A DNA stretch of 64,000 nucleotides from Pseudomonas sessilinigenes. Lineage in GTDB: Bacteria; Pseudomonadota; Gammaproteobacteria; Pseudomonadales; Pseudomonadaceae. The position numbers and the translations under genes are program-made. Positions 17,828-27,390 of the stretch are shown one piece after another; within the stretch, counting starts at the first letter, position 1; every line of letters begins with the position of its first letter. Under the pieces are notes generated by a model. The model made no database searches. It was given only the letters and a program-made list of their open reading frames with translations, and was not told the DNA's origin. The stretch covers positions 2,976,001 through 3,040,000 of the forward strand of contig NZ_CP027706.1 in NCBI RefSeq assembly GCF_003850565.1, in the 5' to 3' direction.

Positions 17828-18391
17828 TCAGAGATCCAATAACTTTCGCGCCATGCATTGCGCATTATCGGCAGCACTGTAATCGCCCATGACCAGCGCA
17901 ACGGTAATGGCACCATCGATCAGGATCAGCAGCTGTGCCGCCAGTTCCGAAGGTTGTTGCGTGCCATGTTCCTGGCAAAGTTCGACCAGATAGTCGAGCA
18001 GCTTCTGTTTGTGCCGTTTCGCTACCTGGCGCACCGGGTCTTGCGGATCACCGGTTTCACCACTGGTATTGATGAAGGCGCAGCCGCGAAAGTCTTCGCG
18101 GCCGAACCACTCCTTGAGTACGCTGAACAGCGCCAGCAGGCGTTGGGCAGAGCCCTGGGCCTTGCCCACTTCGCTGCGGTACCAGTGCATCCAGCGCTCG
18201 TCGCGCCGCTCCAGGGCGGCCACGACCAATTGTTCCTTATTGTCGAAATAGCGATAGACGCTCTTTCGAGAAACCCCGGCAGTCTTGACCAGAAGATCCA
18301 TGCCGGTGGCGGCGATACCACTTTTATAGATCAGTTTCTCGGTGACATCGAGAATGATATCGCGTGTTTCTGAGTGAGTAATTTCGTTCAT
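17828..18391 (-). CDS. TetR/AcrR-family transcriptional regulator
   Basis: The 187-residue protein has an N-terminal helix-turn-helix (about 10-55), with [20 protein letters not shown] as turn and recognition helix, and a helical ligand domain with [15 protein letters not shown], typical of the TetR subgroup that governs small oxidoreductase or DUF genes. The start at 18391 lies just downstream of a 14-bp perfect palindrome that is probably its own operator. It is likely transcribed with the DUF1348 gene. Confidence 0.88.
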   Translation of the reverse strand: MNEITHSETRDIILDVTEKLIYKSGIAATGMDLLVKTAGVSRKSVYRYFDNKEQLVVAALERRDERWMHWYRSEVGKAQGSAQRLLALFSVLKEWFGREDFRGCAFINTSGETGDPQDPVRQVAKRHKQKLLDYLVELCQEHGTQQPSELAAQLLILIDGAITVALVMGDYSAADNAQCMARKLLDL

Positions 18392-18402
18392 GGGCAAAGA
18401 GT

Positions 18403-18416
18403 AGAACGATCGTTCT
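18403..18416. promoter_or_regulatory. Probable TetR operator
   Basis: AGAACGATCGTTCT is a perfect 14-bp palindrome 12 bases upstream of the TetR start codon. GAACG...CGTTC half-sites are common among TetR operators, and the position suits autorepression. Confidence 0.6.
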
Positions 18417-18572
18417 CCTTGGTCAATGGGGTTGTTCGAATCATTCATCCACGCAGGACTTCGACTGCCTGTGTATCGGCCACTACAGGCTTTGTACAGG
18501 CCAGATAGAGGACTGCGACCTATCCATGGTGTAAGCTCTTGCGCTCTTTGAATCTGAGCCACTGCCAACCCT

Positions 18573-19916
18573 ATGCCGTTGCTTTTCAAGCGTTCCCTGC
18601 TGCCCAAGCTGCGCAGCTTTCCCCTGGCCCCCGATGCCTTCACCACGCTGTGTGGTGCGGCGCAGTTTCGCCAAACCCTGCTGGAGCAGATCGCCCAGGC
18701 TACCCAACGCATCTATATCGTTGCCCTGTACCTGCAGCAGGATGAAGCTGGCCAGGAGATCCTCGATGCCCTGCATGCTGCCAAGGCCGCTCGTCCCGAG
18801 CTGGACATCGTGGTGGTGGTGGATTGGATGCGCGCCCAACGCGGCCTGATCGGCGCTGGCAAGCAGCCGGGCAATTCGGCCTGGTACCAGGAAATGACCC
18901 GCACCCACGCCAGTGTGGTGCCGATCTACGGCGTACCGGTGCAGACCCGGGAGCTGTTCGGGGTCCTGCACCTGAAGGGGTTCGTGATCGACGATTGCGT
19001 GCTCTACAGCGGCGCCAGCCTGAACAACGTGTACCTGCACAAATTCGACAAGTACCGGTTCGACCGCTATCACCTGCTGCACAATCGCGCCCTGGCCGAC
19101 TCCATGCATCACCTGGTGCAGCATGGCCTGGTGGAATCGCGGGCGGTGCATCGCCTGGACCTGCCAAAGCTGCCGACGACTCGCAGCTTGCGCAATGACA
19201 TCGGCGACCTGCGCAGCCGGCTCAAGCATGCAGCCTACGACACCACGGCCGGCAGCCTGGAGCGCAACGGGTTATCCGTCAGTCCGCTGCTGGGAGTGGG
19301 CAAGGGCAACCCGCTGAACCGCGTGATCTGCGAACTGATGGCCGGGGCCCAGAAGCAGCTGACCATCTGCACCCCGTATTTCAACCTGCCATTGCCAGTG
19401 GTCCGGGAAATCAACCGGGCCCTGGAGCGGGGAGTGAAGATCGACATCATCGTTGGCGACAAGACCGCCAACGACTTCTATATCCCCCCCAGCGAGCCGT
19501 TCAAGGTCATCGCTGCCTTGCCCTATCTGTACGAGATCAGCCTGCGGCGCTTCGCCAAGCGGCATCAGAAGTACATCGACAATGGACAGTTGAACCTGCA
19601 CCTATGGCGCGATGGCGATAACAGCTACCACCTCAAGGGCCTGTGGATCGACGAGCGCTACACCTTGCTCACCGGCAACAACCTCAACCCACGGGCATTC
19701 CGCCTGGACCTGGAAAATGCCCTGCTGCTGGACGACCCCAAGGGTGAGTTGCTGGCGGCGCGTAGTGCCGAGCAGGCCGAGATCTATCGCCATACCCGGC
19801 GTATCGAGCATTTCCAGTCGCTGGACAGCTTGGCCGATTACCCGGAGGCGGTGAGCAAGTTCCTGCGCCGGGTCAGCCGCGTGCGCATCGAGCGCCTGCT
19901 GTATCGCATCCTCTGA
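18573..19916 (+). CDS. pssA: CDP-diacylglycerol--serine O-phosphatidyltransferase (PssA)
   Basis: The 447-residue protein is the phospholipase-D-superfamily type of phosphatidylserine synthase (E. coli PssA, 451 residues). Two HKD motifs are present: H133-x-K135-x4-D140 (HLKGFVID) and H353-x-K355-x4-D360 (HLKGLWID). Other family blocks are SGASLNNVYLHKFDKYRFDR and TGNNLNPRAFRLDLENALLL. It makes phosphatidylserine from CDP-diacylglycerol and serine, the precursor of phosphatidylethanolamine, at the inner face of the membrane. Pseudomonads often also carry a second, integral-membrane Pss. It is a single-gene unit. Confidence 0.93.
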   Translation: MPLLFKRSLLPKLRSFPLAPDAFTTLCGAAQFRQTLLEQIAQATQRIYIVALYLQQDEAGQEILDALHAAKAARPELDIVVVVDWMRAQRGLIGAGKQPGNSAWYQEMTRTHASVVPIYGVPVQTRELFGVLHLKGFVIDDCVLYSGASLNNVYLHKFDKYRFDRYHLLHNRALADSMHHLVQHGLVESRAVHRLDLPKLPTTRSLRNDIGDLRSRLKHAAYDTTAGSLERNGLSVSPLLGVGKGNPLNRVICELMAGAQKQLTICTPYFNLPLPVVREINRALERGVKIDIIVGDKTANDFYIPPSEPFKVIAALPYLYEISLRRFAKRHQKYIDNGQLNLHLWRDGDNSYHLKGLWIDERYTLLTGNNLNPRAFRLDLENALLLDDPKGELLAARSAEQAEIYRHTRRIEHFQSLDSLADYPEAVSKFLRRVSRVRIERLLYRIL

Positions 19917-19970
19917 TCTGTGCCGCTAGGCCCTTCAGGCGTTGGGTATCACCGTGCTCCTGCGGGGCCT

Positions 19971-20050
19971 GCGGCAGCGGCTACACGAAGCTCGAATCTG
20001 TACCGCAGCCTCGCCTGCAAGGCTGCGCAAGAGGGCCGCAGGCCCTTTGC
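19971..20050. repeat. Intergenic palindromic repeat, family 1 copy C
   Basis: GCGGCAGCGGCTACACGAAG (from 19971) is followed by CGCAGCCTCGCCTGCAAGGC (from 20004) and then GCGCAAGAGGGCCGC. The element is rearranged relative to copy B: the arm GGCAGCGGCTACA comes first. It lies between the convergent 3' ends of pssA and the MFS gene. Confidence 0.6.
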
Positions 20051-20086
20051 GCAAGTCGATATCGACGTAGGGCAGCGGCCAGTGGA

Positions 20087-21271
20087 TCAGCTTTGCTTGG
20101 GTGGGTAAGGCCACAGCGCCACCAACGCCAGTAGCACTGCCGCCAGCAGATAGGGCAGGCGTGGCTCCATGGCGTAGATCAAGGTGCCGGCCATTGGCCC
20201 GACCACCGCCCCCAGGCCCTGGGCTGCGCCGATGCTGCCGGCCGTGGCGCCTTGCTCCGAGGCTTGCACCGAATTGGCCGCCAGGGCCGAGAACGACGGG
20301 AATATCCCGCCCATGCCCGCCGCCGAGACGAAGAACGCCAGCCACAGGCTCCAGGCGCTGTCCGCCAGCATCGCCCCGGCATAACCCACGGCTGAAAGCA
20401 GGGCGCCGGCGCGGATCATCCGCAGTGGCGCCCATTCCAGCTTGCGCACCACCAGTTGGGCGCAGATCAGGGCCACACCGACCATGGTCAGGGCGATCCC
20501 GGCGGTCTGCGCCGCATCGGCGGAGTTCATCTGCAGCCGGTCCATGGCATAGAAGCTCACGGTGATCTGGGCCAGCGTCACGCAGAGCATGGCGACGAAG
20601 GCCACCACCATTGGCCGGGCCAGCCGCGGATCGTTCAGGCGAACCCGGCCAGGCGTCTGGGCCAGGTGCAACTCCTGGCGGGGCAGTTGCCGGTACATCA
20701 CCACCAGCGCCAGCAGCGGCAGGATAGCCATGACGTAGAAGGGCAGGCTCAGGCTGTGCCGGGCCAGCAGCGCGGCAGCGGCCGGCCCTACCACCAGGCC
20801 CACGGCGTTGGCTGCACCCAGGGTGGCCATGGCCCGGGCCCGATGCTGGGGTTCGAAGTGGTCGGCCACCAGGGCGAATCCGCCCACCGGCACTGCCGCG
20901 TAGAAGGCGCCGATCAAGCCACGGCCCAGTACCAGGCCGGCGAAGGCCACGGCGACACTGGGCAAGGTCCGCAGGGATACATCGATGAACAGGCACAGGG
21001 CCCAGTAAGCCAGGGTGAAGCCGGCGATCCCGACCAGCAACACCCGGCGGCGGCCATAGCGATCGCTGGCCTGGCCCCAGGGGCGCGCCAGCAGCACCCA
21101 GATCACCCCGGCCACGGTCACTGCCACACCGGCATGCCAGGTTTCCAGATGCAGTACCCGAGAGATCGGGCCGATCAGCGAGACGAAGGCCATCATCGAC
21201 ATGGTGCAGGCCATGTAGGCCGCCATCAGCGGCAAGAGCGAGAGGGGCCTGGAGGCCGAGGGGGTGGGCAT
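20087..21271 (-). CDS. MFS transporter, 12-TM drug/siderophore-exporter type
   Basis: The 394-residue protein has twelve predicted helices. GQASDRYGRRRVLL between TM2 and TM3 is the MFS loop motif, and LGAANAVGLVVGPAAAALL in TM5 is the antiporter (exporter) motif C. The second half has GSIGAAQGLGAVVGPMAGTL, a repeated version. The best guess is export of a small hydrophobic compound by proton antiport. It lies 138 bases downstream of the efe operon on the same strand, but it has its own upstream palindrome (21306-21321), so a link to iron is only possible. The substrate is not assignable. Confidence 0.85.
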   Translation of the reverse strand: MPTPSASRPLSLLPLMAAYMACTMSMMAFVSLIGPISRVLHLETWHAGVAVTVAGVIWVLLARPWGQASDRYGRRRVLLVGIAGFTLAYWALCLFIDVSLRTLPSVAVAFAGLVLGRGLIGAFYAAVPVGGFALVADHFEPQHRARAMATLGAANAVGLVVGPAAAALLARHSLSLPFYVMAILPLLALVVMYRQLPRQELHLAQTPGRVRLNDPRLARPMVVAFVAMLCVTLAQITVSFYAMDRLQMNSADAAQTAGIALTMVGVALICAQLVVRKLEWAPLRMIRAGALLSAVGYAGAMLADSAWSLWLAFFVSAAGMGGIFPSFSALAANSVQASEQGATAGSIGAAQGLGAVVGPMAGTLIYAMEPRLPYLLAAVLLALVALWPYPPKQS

Positions 21272-21305
21272 AGCAGGTCTTCCATGAGGAACATCGGGGC
21301 GTGCA

Positions 21306-21321
21306 CGTTATCGGGATAACG
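21306..21321. promoter_or_regulatory. Palindrome upstream of the MFS gene, candidate operator
   Basis: CGTTATC-GG-GATAACG is a perfect 7-2-7 palindrome 34 bases upstream of the MFS start codon. No regulator gene adjoins. It could also be read as part of a weak hairpin at the end of the efe transcript. Confidence 0.4.
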
Positions 21322-21409
21322 CACGGCTGCCCAGGCCTAATTGCAGCGCAAGCGGGGGGGAGCGATGGAGCAGGAACCGGCATGCCGGTTCCCGCCAGGG
21401 GCCGCGGAG

Positions 21410-22234
21410 TCAGTTCAGGCCCAGCTTGCCGCGCAGGGTGGAGAGGTCCTCGGCCAGGGTGTTGACCGGGCCCACCAGGGCCTTGCGGTCGTTCTCCTTG
21501 ACCTTGTCGTAGGTCATGAAGCCACCGTCCGCAGTCTTGTACTTGGCCAGGATCTTGTTCACGGTGGCGAAGTTCTTGTCCACCTTGGCGACAAAGGCCT
21601 TGTCCTGCTTCTCGATCTGCGGACGGAACAGATCGACGATTTTCTTCGCCCCGTCGATGTTGCCCTGGAAGTCGTAGAGGTCGGTGTGGCTGTAGCGATC
21701 TTCTTCACCGGAGATCTTGGTCGCAGCGACTTCCTCGAGCAGGGCAGCGGCCCCGCCGACCACTTTTTCCGGTGGGAAGGTCAAGCCGGCGACGCGCGCC
21801 TGCAGGTCCTTGACGTCCTTGTTCAGGCGGTCGGCCAGGTCGCCCAGGCCCTGGGTGCTGTTCTCTGAAAACAACGAGTACTCCAGGCGGTGGAAGCCAG
21901 TGAAGTCCTCGGCCTTGACCCCTTGTTCATGGTCGTCGACGCGGGAGTCGATAGAGGCATCCAGGTCGCTGAACAGCTCGGCGATCGGCTCGATCGACTC
22001 GTAGTAGACCCGGGTCGGCGCATAGAGCTGCCGGGCCTTGGCCAAGTCGCCCTGTTTCACCGCATCGGTGAATTGCTGGGTATGGCTGGCCAGTTCGTCG
22101 AGCTGTTCAGTGACGTAGATCTTGTAGTCGGAGATCGGCCCCACCAGCTCCAGGGGCGCGGGGGCGGCCAGGGCCGACAGCGGAGCGTGGAGCAAGCCAA
22201 GGGTCAGCAACACAGCGAGAGGCGACTTTTTCAT
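21410..22234 (-). CDS. EfeM/EfeO-like (imelysin, M75) periplasmic iron-binding protein
   Basis: The 274-residue protein has a Sec signal peptide (cleavage near ALA-AP, residue 24) and an imelysin/M75 domain with the HxxE metal motif H115-R-L-E118 ([10 protein letters not shown]) and [15 protein letters not shown]. Unlike the EfeO gene upstream it lacks the N-terminal cupredoxin, so it resembles the EfeM form. In the Efe system this domain is thought to bind ferrous or ferric iron before transport. It is the last of four genes behind the Fur box, 35 bases after efeB. Confidence 0.88.
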   Translation of the reverse strand: MKKSPLAVLLTLGLLHAPLSALAAPAPLELVGPISDYKIYVTEQLDELASHTQQFTDAVKQGDLAKARQLYAPTRVYYESIEPIAELFSDLDASIDSRVDDHEQGVKAEDFTGFHRLEYSLFSENSTQGLGDLADRLNKDVKDLQARVAGLTFPPEKVVGGAAALLEEVAATKISGEEDRYSHTDLYDFQGNIDGAKKIVDLFRPQIEKQDKAFVAKVDKNFATVNKILAKYKTADGGFMTYDKVKENDRKALVGPVNTLAEDLSTLRGKLGLN

Positions 22235-22268
22235 GGGACGTTTCCGTGGGGGTTATTGTAGGGGGCGA

Positions 22269-23582
22269 TCAGGCATTGGCCTTGGCAGCCGTGGCGGCGA
22301 GCAGCGAGCGACCGATGAAGTCCTGGTCGCCCGTGACCCCCGGCAGGGTGAAGAAATAACCGCCGCCAGTGGGCTTGAGGTACTCCTCCAGGGGTTCGCC
22401 GTTGAGTCGGGTCTGCACGGTGATGAAGCCTTTCTCCAGGTCCGCCTGGTAGCAGATGAACAACAGGCCCATGTCCAACTGGCCGTTCTTGTTCACGCCA
22501 TTGGAATAGTTGAACGGCCGGCGCAGGATCAGGTTCTGCTGGGTCTTGGCGGTGCGCGGGTTGGCCAGGCGGATGTGGGCATCGAGCTTGGTCACCTTGC
22601 CGTGGGGGTCCTTGGCGTAGTCGGGAACCTGGCTTTCGTGATGGCCGTCCATGGGGGCGCCGCTGGCCTTGATCCGGCCCAGGATGCTTTCCTGTTCCTG
22701 CAGTGGGGTACGGTCCCAGCGTTCGACGAAGTTACGGATGATGCGCACCGCCTGGTAGCTGCCGTGGGTGGCCCAGGCCGGCTCGTCGCTGCCAGGCTGG
22801 ACCCAGACGATCTGCTGCATGGCCTTCTGGTCGTTGGAATCGGGGTTGGCCGAGCCATCGCGAAAGCCCAGGAAGTTGCGCGCGCTCTGTGCCGGTTCGC
22901 CCGGCTTGGCCGGGGCCTGGGGCGGTACGCTGCCTTCCTGTTTCCAGCGCACCAGCAGCAGGTCGGGCAGGTTCTTCACGATGTCGCGCAGGGCATGGAT
23001 ATTGGTGTCGGCGGTGTTGGAACAGAACTGCAGGCTCAGGTCGCCATGGCAGCAGGCCGGTTCCAGGGCGTCGTTGGGAAAGCCCACCATGCGTACCAGG
23101 CGCTTGGGCTTGGCTTCGGCCAGGCCGAAGCGTTCGTCGAACAGTGACTCGCCCACCGAGACGGTGATGGTCAGGTTGTCCGGGGTGACCACCGGACCGA
23201 GGATGCCGGAGTCCAGTGGCGGCAGTTTTGCGTCGACCTGGGTCACGGGGCCGCCCTGCATGAGGAAGGCGATGCGTTCGTTGAGGGTGCGGAACAGGCG
23301 CTCCAGGTCCTCGCGGTCGCTGGCCAGCACATCGAACGCCACCATCATTCCTGCGGTGGGGCGCGCAGTGACGATTCCGCTCTGGTGCTGGCCGTGGAAG
23401 TCGTTGCGTTCCTGGGTCTTGTCGCTGCTGGGGGCCACGGTCACTTGGGGCGGTGCTTGTCCGGCCAGGGCCGGGCTCGCCAGGCTGCTGCCGGCCAGGG
23501 CGACGCTGGCGGCGCCCATGCCCAGCAAGACACGTCGGCGTTGGGCGGAAAATGACGGATTGGACTGATCTGAATCGTTCAT
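22269..23582 (-). CDS. efeB: Deferrochelatase/DyP-type peroxidase EfeB
   Basis: The 437-residue protein starts with a twin-arginine signal (R15-R17, [17 protein letters not shown]) for export as a folded hemoprotein. The DyP signature GFRDGSAN (239-246) contains the catalytic Asp, and H336 in [10 protein letters not shown] fits the proximal heme ligand. EfeB is a periplasmic heme peroxidase that supports iron uptake through EfeUO. It follows efeO by 18 bases. The length is typical. Confidence 0.94.
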   Translation of the reverse strand: MNDSDQSNPSFSAQRRRVLLGMGAASVALAGSSLASPALAGQAPPQVTVAPSSDKTQERNDFHGQHQSGIVTARPTAGMMVAFDVLASDREDLERLFRTLNERIAFLMQGGPVTQVDAKLPPLDSGILGPVVTPDNLTITVSVGESLFDERFGLAEAKPKRLVRMVGFPNDALEPACCHGDLSLQFCSNTADTNIHALRDIVKNLPDLLLVRWKQEGSVPPQAPAKPGEPAQSARNFLGFRDGSANPDSNDQKAMQQIVWVQPGSDEPAWATHGSYQAVRIIRNFVERWDRTPLQEQESILGRIKASGAPMDGHHESQVPDYAKDPHGKVTKLDAHIRLANPRTAKTQQNLILRRPFNYSNGVNKNGQLDMGLLFICYQADLEKGFITVQTRLNGEPLEEYLKPTGGGYFFTLPGVTGDQDFIGRSLLAATAAKANA

Positions 23583-23600
23583 TGCGCAGGACTCGTGTCG

Positions 23601-24800
23601 TTACAGGCCGGAGAGGCCCAATGCGGGATCGATGCCGTCCAGGGCGTCGGCCAGGGTCTTGGCCTTGTCGGCGATCTCCTTGCGTTGCTCGCCACTGACC
23701 TGGTCGTAGCCCAGGTAGCCGAAGCCGTCGCGCAGGCTATCCAGGCGTGCGGCCAGGGCGGTGGCGGCGTTGTCCACCGGTGGCAGCACCTGGGCCGCCG
23801 ACTTGGCCAGTAGCGGTCGCAGCAGGTCGATGACCTTGCGTGTGGTTTCCAGGTTGGCGGCAAAACCGCCCAGGTCGCTGTGGCTATAGCGCTCCTCTTC
23901 ACCGCTGCTGGCACGCAGGTCGGCGAGGCTGTGCATGTTGCGCGCCACGATGCTCACCAGTTGTTCGGGCGGCAGGGCCTGGGCCAGCAACTGTTCCTTG
24001 AGGTTGCCGACATCCTTGGACAAGGCTTGGGCCACTGGCGCCAGGCCTGCCAGGTCACGTTGCTGGAACAGGCCGTACTCCAGGCGATGGAAACCGCCGA
24101 AACCGGGGTCCTGTTCACGCTTTTCGAAGTAATCGGCACGGGCGTTGATCGCATTGTCCAGCTCGGCCAGGCGCTGCGCGGCCGGGGCCAGGCGTTGATA
24201 GGCGGCGCGGGCGGGCACGTACAGAGCTTGGGCCTGCTTCAGGTCGCCAGCTTCGATGGCCTGCTGCAAGGCCGCGACGGCCTTGACCAGGGCACTGCCC
24301 TGGGTGCTCAGGTAGACGCGGAACTCTGATAGGGGACCGATAAAGGCCACCATCGATGGCCGTGCCTTGGCCTGGGCCTCGGACTCGGCGGTCGGGGTGA
24401 CATGCAGGGTCCCCCTGGGGTTGCTCAACAGGCCGCAGGTGATGGCGTAGTCCCCGGGCTGCAGGTTGGCGTTGATCACCTGGCTCAGGCCCGGGGCGAT
24501 GTTTTCCCGTTCCTCGACCACCAGCACGCCATCGAGGATTTCCCACTCCACGGCGCGCTCAGAGCGGTTGACGATGCGAAAGCTGGCGCGGCCGGCGGGC
24601 ACGGTAAGCGCATTGGGCTCGCAGCTGTGGGGGTGGATGGTCACGGTGATCTCGCCCTGGTGGGCCTGGCGCTTGCTGGCCGCCAGTTGCGAGGCGTAGT
24701 AGAACAGCCCGCCGGCGGCGATCATCACGATCACCGAGCCGGCGACCGCCCAACGCAGAGCGCGGGGCGGCGAGGCCTGGGGAGAGGCTTGCTGGGTCAT
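23601..24800 (-). CDS. efeO: Iron-uptake protein EfeO (cupredoxin plus M75 domain)
   Basis: The 399-residue protein has one N-terminal membrane segment (about 17-37). A cupredoxin-like domain follows (about 45-140) with C60 and C122 (HPHSCEPNALTVPAG, YAITCGLLSNPRGTLHV), then an M75/imelysin domain with H238-R-L-E241. The ATG at 24800 was chosen over the longer open frame because the membrane anchor begins directly after it; the longer frame only translates efeU in another phase. EfeO is thought to oxidise or bind iron in the periplasm and hand it to EfeU. It lies eight bases after efeU. Confidence 0.9.
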   Translation of the reverse strand: MTQQASPQASPPRALRWAVAGSVIVMIAAGGLFYYASQLAASKRQAHQGEITVTIHPHSCEPNALTVPAGRASFRIVNRSERAVEWEILDGVLVVEERENIAPGLSQVINANLQPGDYAITCGLLSNPRGTLHVTPTAESEAQAKARPSMVAFIGPLSEFRVYLSTQGSALVKAVAALQQAIEAGDLKQAQALYVPARAAYQRLAPAAQRLAELDNAINARADYFEKREQDPGFGGFHRLEYGLFQQRDLAGLAPVAQALSKDVGNLKEQLLAQALPPEQLVSIVARNMHSLADLRASSGEEERYSHSDLGGFAANLETTRKVIDLLRPLLAKSAAQVLPPVDNAATALAARLDSLRDGFGYLGYDQVSGEQRKEIADKAKTLADALDGIDPALGLSGL

Positions 24801-24808
24801 GGGGAGCC

Positions 24809-25657
24809 TTACTGACTGGAAACGGAAGACGATGGGCCGGGCGCCTTGGCAGGCGCGGCGCCGGGCAGGAAGAACAGCACCAGGGTCACGGCCAGGTACA
24901 GCACATAGGCGCCCAGGGTGCTGATGGTGGGGGCGTCCTGGTAGCCGAACATGCCGGCCAGCACCGAGCCCAGCGGGCCGTCCATGGGCAGGCTGGCGCT
25001 GAAGTCGAAGAGCACGGTCTGCAGGTGGTTCCACAGCCCGGCTTCATGCAGTGCCTGTACCGAGTTGGCCAGGATGCCGGCGGCTACCACCAGGATGAAC
25101 AGCCCGGTCCAGCGGAAGAACACCGCAAGGTTCAGGCGCATGCTGCCGGTGTAGATCAGGAAGCCGACGATAATGGCCGTCACCAACCCCAGCAATGCAC
25201 CGATGGGCGCGCCCGGGCCTTCACTCTGTTGGAACACCGCCAACAGGAAGAACACGGTCTCCAGGCCCTCCCGGGCGACGGCGAAGAACACCATGGCGAC
25301 CAGGGCGATCACCTGGTGCCGGGAGCCGGCCAGGGCCTGGTCCAGGGAGGCTTGCAGGGAGTGCTTGATGGAACGTGCGACCTTGCGCATCCAGAACACC
25401 ATGGAGCTGAGGATGCCCACGGCCACCAGGCCGACGATGCCTTCGAACAGTTCTTGTTGCTTCTGCGGGAACTCGGCGCTCATCAGTTCCAGGCCGCCAC
25501 CGACCAGCAGGGCCAGGGCAGCCGCGAGAAAGACGCCGATCCACACCGCTGGCATCCACTGGCCGCGGCCTGTCTGTTGCAGGTAGCTGGCGATGATGCC
25601 AACGATGAGCGCGGCTTCGATCCCTTCGCGCAGCATGATCAGAAATGGAACGAGCAT
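24809..25657 (-). CDS. efeU: Ferrous iron permease EfeU (FTR1 family)
   Basis: The 282-residue protein has seven predicted helices and both REXXE iron-binding motifs of the FTR1/OFeT family: R10-E-G-I-E14 in TM1 and R129-E-G-L-E133 in TM4. It is the inner-membrane channel of the Efe system and the first gene of the operon. A Fur box lies 42-60 bases upstream, so iron repression is expected. Confidence 0.94.
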   Translation of the reverse strand: MLVPFLIMLREGIEAALIVGIIASYLQQTGRGQWMPAVWIGVFLAAALALLVGGGLELMSAEFPQKQQELFEGIVGLVAVGILSSMVFWMRKVARSIKHSLQASLDQALAGSRHQVIALVAMVFFAVAREGLETVFFLLAVFQQSEGPGAPIGALLGLVTAIIVGFLIYTGSMRLNLAVFFRWTGLFILVVAAGILANSVQALHEAGLWNHLQTVLFDFSASLPMDGPLGSVLAGMFGYQDAPTISTLGAYVLYLAVTLVLFFLPGAAPAKAPGPSSSVSSQ

Positions 25658-25698
25658 TCAGCACCAGCGGATGAACTAGGTAGGGAGCTAAGTTGTAA

Positions 25699-25717
25699 CA
25701 TAATGATACTCATTGCT
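25699..25717 (-). promoter_or_regulatory. Fur box upstream of efeU
   Basis: CATAATGATACTCATTGCT matches 14 of 19 positions of the Fur consensus GATAATGATAATCATTATC, including the whole ATAATGATA core. It is centred about 50 bases before the efeU start, a usual place for a repressor site over the promoter. Confidence 0.75.
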
Positions 25718-26012
25718 AAATGAAGATTGTTGACAGCCGCTGAACGGAAGCTGAACGAGATTTGTTTACCAGAATAGCCGCGCATCGGGATTCCTTGCGG
25801 TCATTGGTCCGGTATCCCCGGGCAACTTCAGTGCATGGCTAAGCACGGTTGGCCGGGCAGGGCAGCAGGCATCGTTGCCTTGGGCGGCAATGACGAGAAA
25901 GTACTTCGATCTGGTGCGGGGAAGAGAGGCTGGCCCACTGGCCAGCCATGAAGATGAAGACGCGTTTCGAGCGGGGGAGTGTGGCGGGTTCGGGCAAGCG
26001 TTGGCCCGGATC
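25718..26012. other. Intergenic stretch between efe and the glycosyltransferase
   Basis: With the Fur box this gap is 355 bases long. Both flanking genes run leftward, so it holds the efe promoter at its left and the 3' flank of the glycosyltransferase at its right. Apart from a TTGACA hexamer at 25729 on the plus strand with no gene to serve, I see no repeat, RNA gene or convincing ORF. Confidence 0.5.
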
Positions 26013-27305
26013 TCAGGGACGGTTCTTCGCCTCGATCCATTGCGCCATGTATTGGGTGCTCTTGTGGTGATGGTGGCGCAGCATGCTGCCGGTGAAGTTG
26101 TCCCGGCGTTCCTGGGCCAGGTGTTGGCGGCAGTGTTGCAGGCGCTGGATCAACGCCGGGCCATGGACCTGCTGGCGGTAGCGTGCTGCCAGTAACTGGC
26201 TGCCCGCGGCCTGGGCGTCGGACCACTGGGCCTGGTCCTGATACAGGCGCACTGCCGCTGCGGCCAGGGCGGTGGCGGACTCCTCCACGGCGCCGGGCCA
26301 TGGCAGGTCGGGCACGGTCATCGATTCGCTGCCTATGGGGGTGGTCACGCTTGGCGTGCCACAGAGCATGGCGTCCAGCAGCTTGCCCTTGATGCCCGCG
26401 CCGAAGCGCAGTGGTGCCAGGCAGATGCGCGCGGCGCTCATCACCTGCAACGCGTCCTCGGCCCAGTTCATGATATGGAAGCCTTGGGCCGGGTTATGCA
26501 GCGCCGCTGCCTTGGGCGGGGTATAGGCGCCATACAGGTGCAGTTGCGCGCCGGGTAATTGCTGGCGGATCAAGGGCCATACGCGGTTCTTCATCCACAG
26601 CACCGCATCCCAGTTCGGTGCGTGGCGGAAGTTGCCGATGCTGAGAAAGTGCGCCCGTTGCTCGAACGGCGCGAAACCCTCCGGCAGTCGTTCCAGCATC
26701 AACGGGCACCAGTGCAGCAGCGTCGGTGGCAGGCGGAACTGTTCCACCAGTAGCTCGATCTCCACTTCGGAGATCATCAGGCTCAGGTCGCAACGATAGA
26801 TGGCGGCGATCTCGCGCTTGGCCAGGTCGGTCTCGGCCATGTGCTGGAACTCGTCCTGCTGCGCCTGGGCAAACAGCGGGCTGAAATCGTCTTCTGCGCT
26901 CGCGTGCTTGAGATGGTCCTTGAGCCGTTGGTGCCGCGCATGGCGCAGGCACTGCAGGTCAGAAGTCTCCAGGACCCGCAAGGCATTGGGACAGTGTTGC
27001 TCCACGCGCCAGCCGAACTGCTCCTCCATCATGAACTGGTCGAAGAGCACGATATCCGGCGCCAGTTCGGCGACGAAGCGGTCGAAGCTGGCGTTGTTCA
27101 GCTCGATCGGGCATTCACGAATCCCCAGGGCAACGAGGTCTTCCTTGTGTTCACCAGGATTGGCCGGGCTGCTGAAGGTCAACTCCCAGCCCTGGTCGAG
27201 AAAACATTGCAGGATCTGCATCATGTGCCCGCCGGCGGCCGAAGAGCGCGGCTCGGGCCACACGTAACCAATGATCAGGACTTTGGTCGTGGCGGTAGGG
27301 CTCAT
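26013..27305 (-). CDS. Glycosyltransferase, GT4/GT-B-like
   Basis: The 430-residue soluble protein has a GT-B layout. The N-terminal Rossmann half begins KVLIIGYVWPEPRSSAAGGH. The C-terminal half contains HFLSIGNFRHAPNWDAVLW and FGAGIKGKLLDAMLCGTPSV, the sugar-nucleotide-binding region that in this family usually contains an EAMA-type motif (here LLDAM). The linker between the halves is unusually long and charged (about 120-190). It stands alone, without other polysaccharide genes, so the acceptor cannot be guessed. The tail carries a histidine run (RHHHHKS). Confidence 0.75.
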   Translation of the reverse strand: MSPTATTKVLIIGYVWPEPRSSAAGGHMMQILQCFLDQGWELTFSSPANPGEHKEDLVALGIRECPIELNNASFDRFVAELAPDIVLFDQFMMEEQFGWRVEQHCPNALRVLETSDLQCLRHARHQRLKDHLKHASAEDDFSPLFAQAQQDEFQHMAETDLAKREIAAIYRCDLSLMISEVEIELLVEQFRLPPTLLHWCPLMLERLPEGFAPFEQRAHFLSIGNFRHAPNWDAVLWMKNRVWPLIRQQLPGAQLHLYGAYTPPKAAALHNPAQGFHIMNWAEDALQVMSAARICLAPLRFGAGIKGKLLDAMLCGTPSVTTPIGSESMTVPDLPWPGAVEESATALAAAAVRLYQDQAQWSDAQAAGSQLLAARYRQQVHGPALIQRLQHCRQHLAQERRDNFTGSMLRHHHHKSTQYMAQWIEAKNRP

Positions 27306-27390
27306 GGGGCGTGGTTCCTGGTGGGCGAGGGCAAAAAAAGGTCGCCATTAAACCACAGTGCCCCAGTGCTCGATCAGGCGGGCGCCAGGA

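Noticed and set aside
23601..25034. Longer EfeO frame with 78 extra N-terminal codons
   Set aside because: The extra codons lie inside efeU in another frame and translate to Arg/Gly/Pro-rich sequence; the membrane anchor begins just after the ATG at 24800.
25875..26195. Plus-strand ORF of 106 codons near the glycosyltransferase 3' end
   Set aside because: Most of it overlaps the glycosyltransferase in antisense, and no SD or domain is seen.
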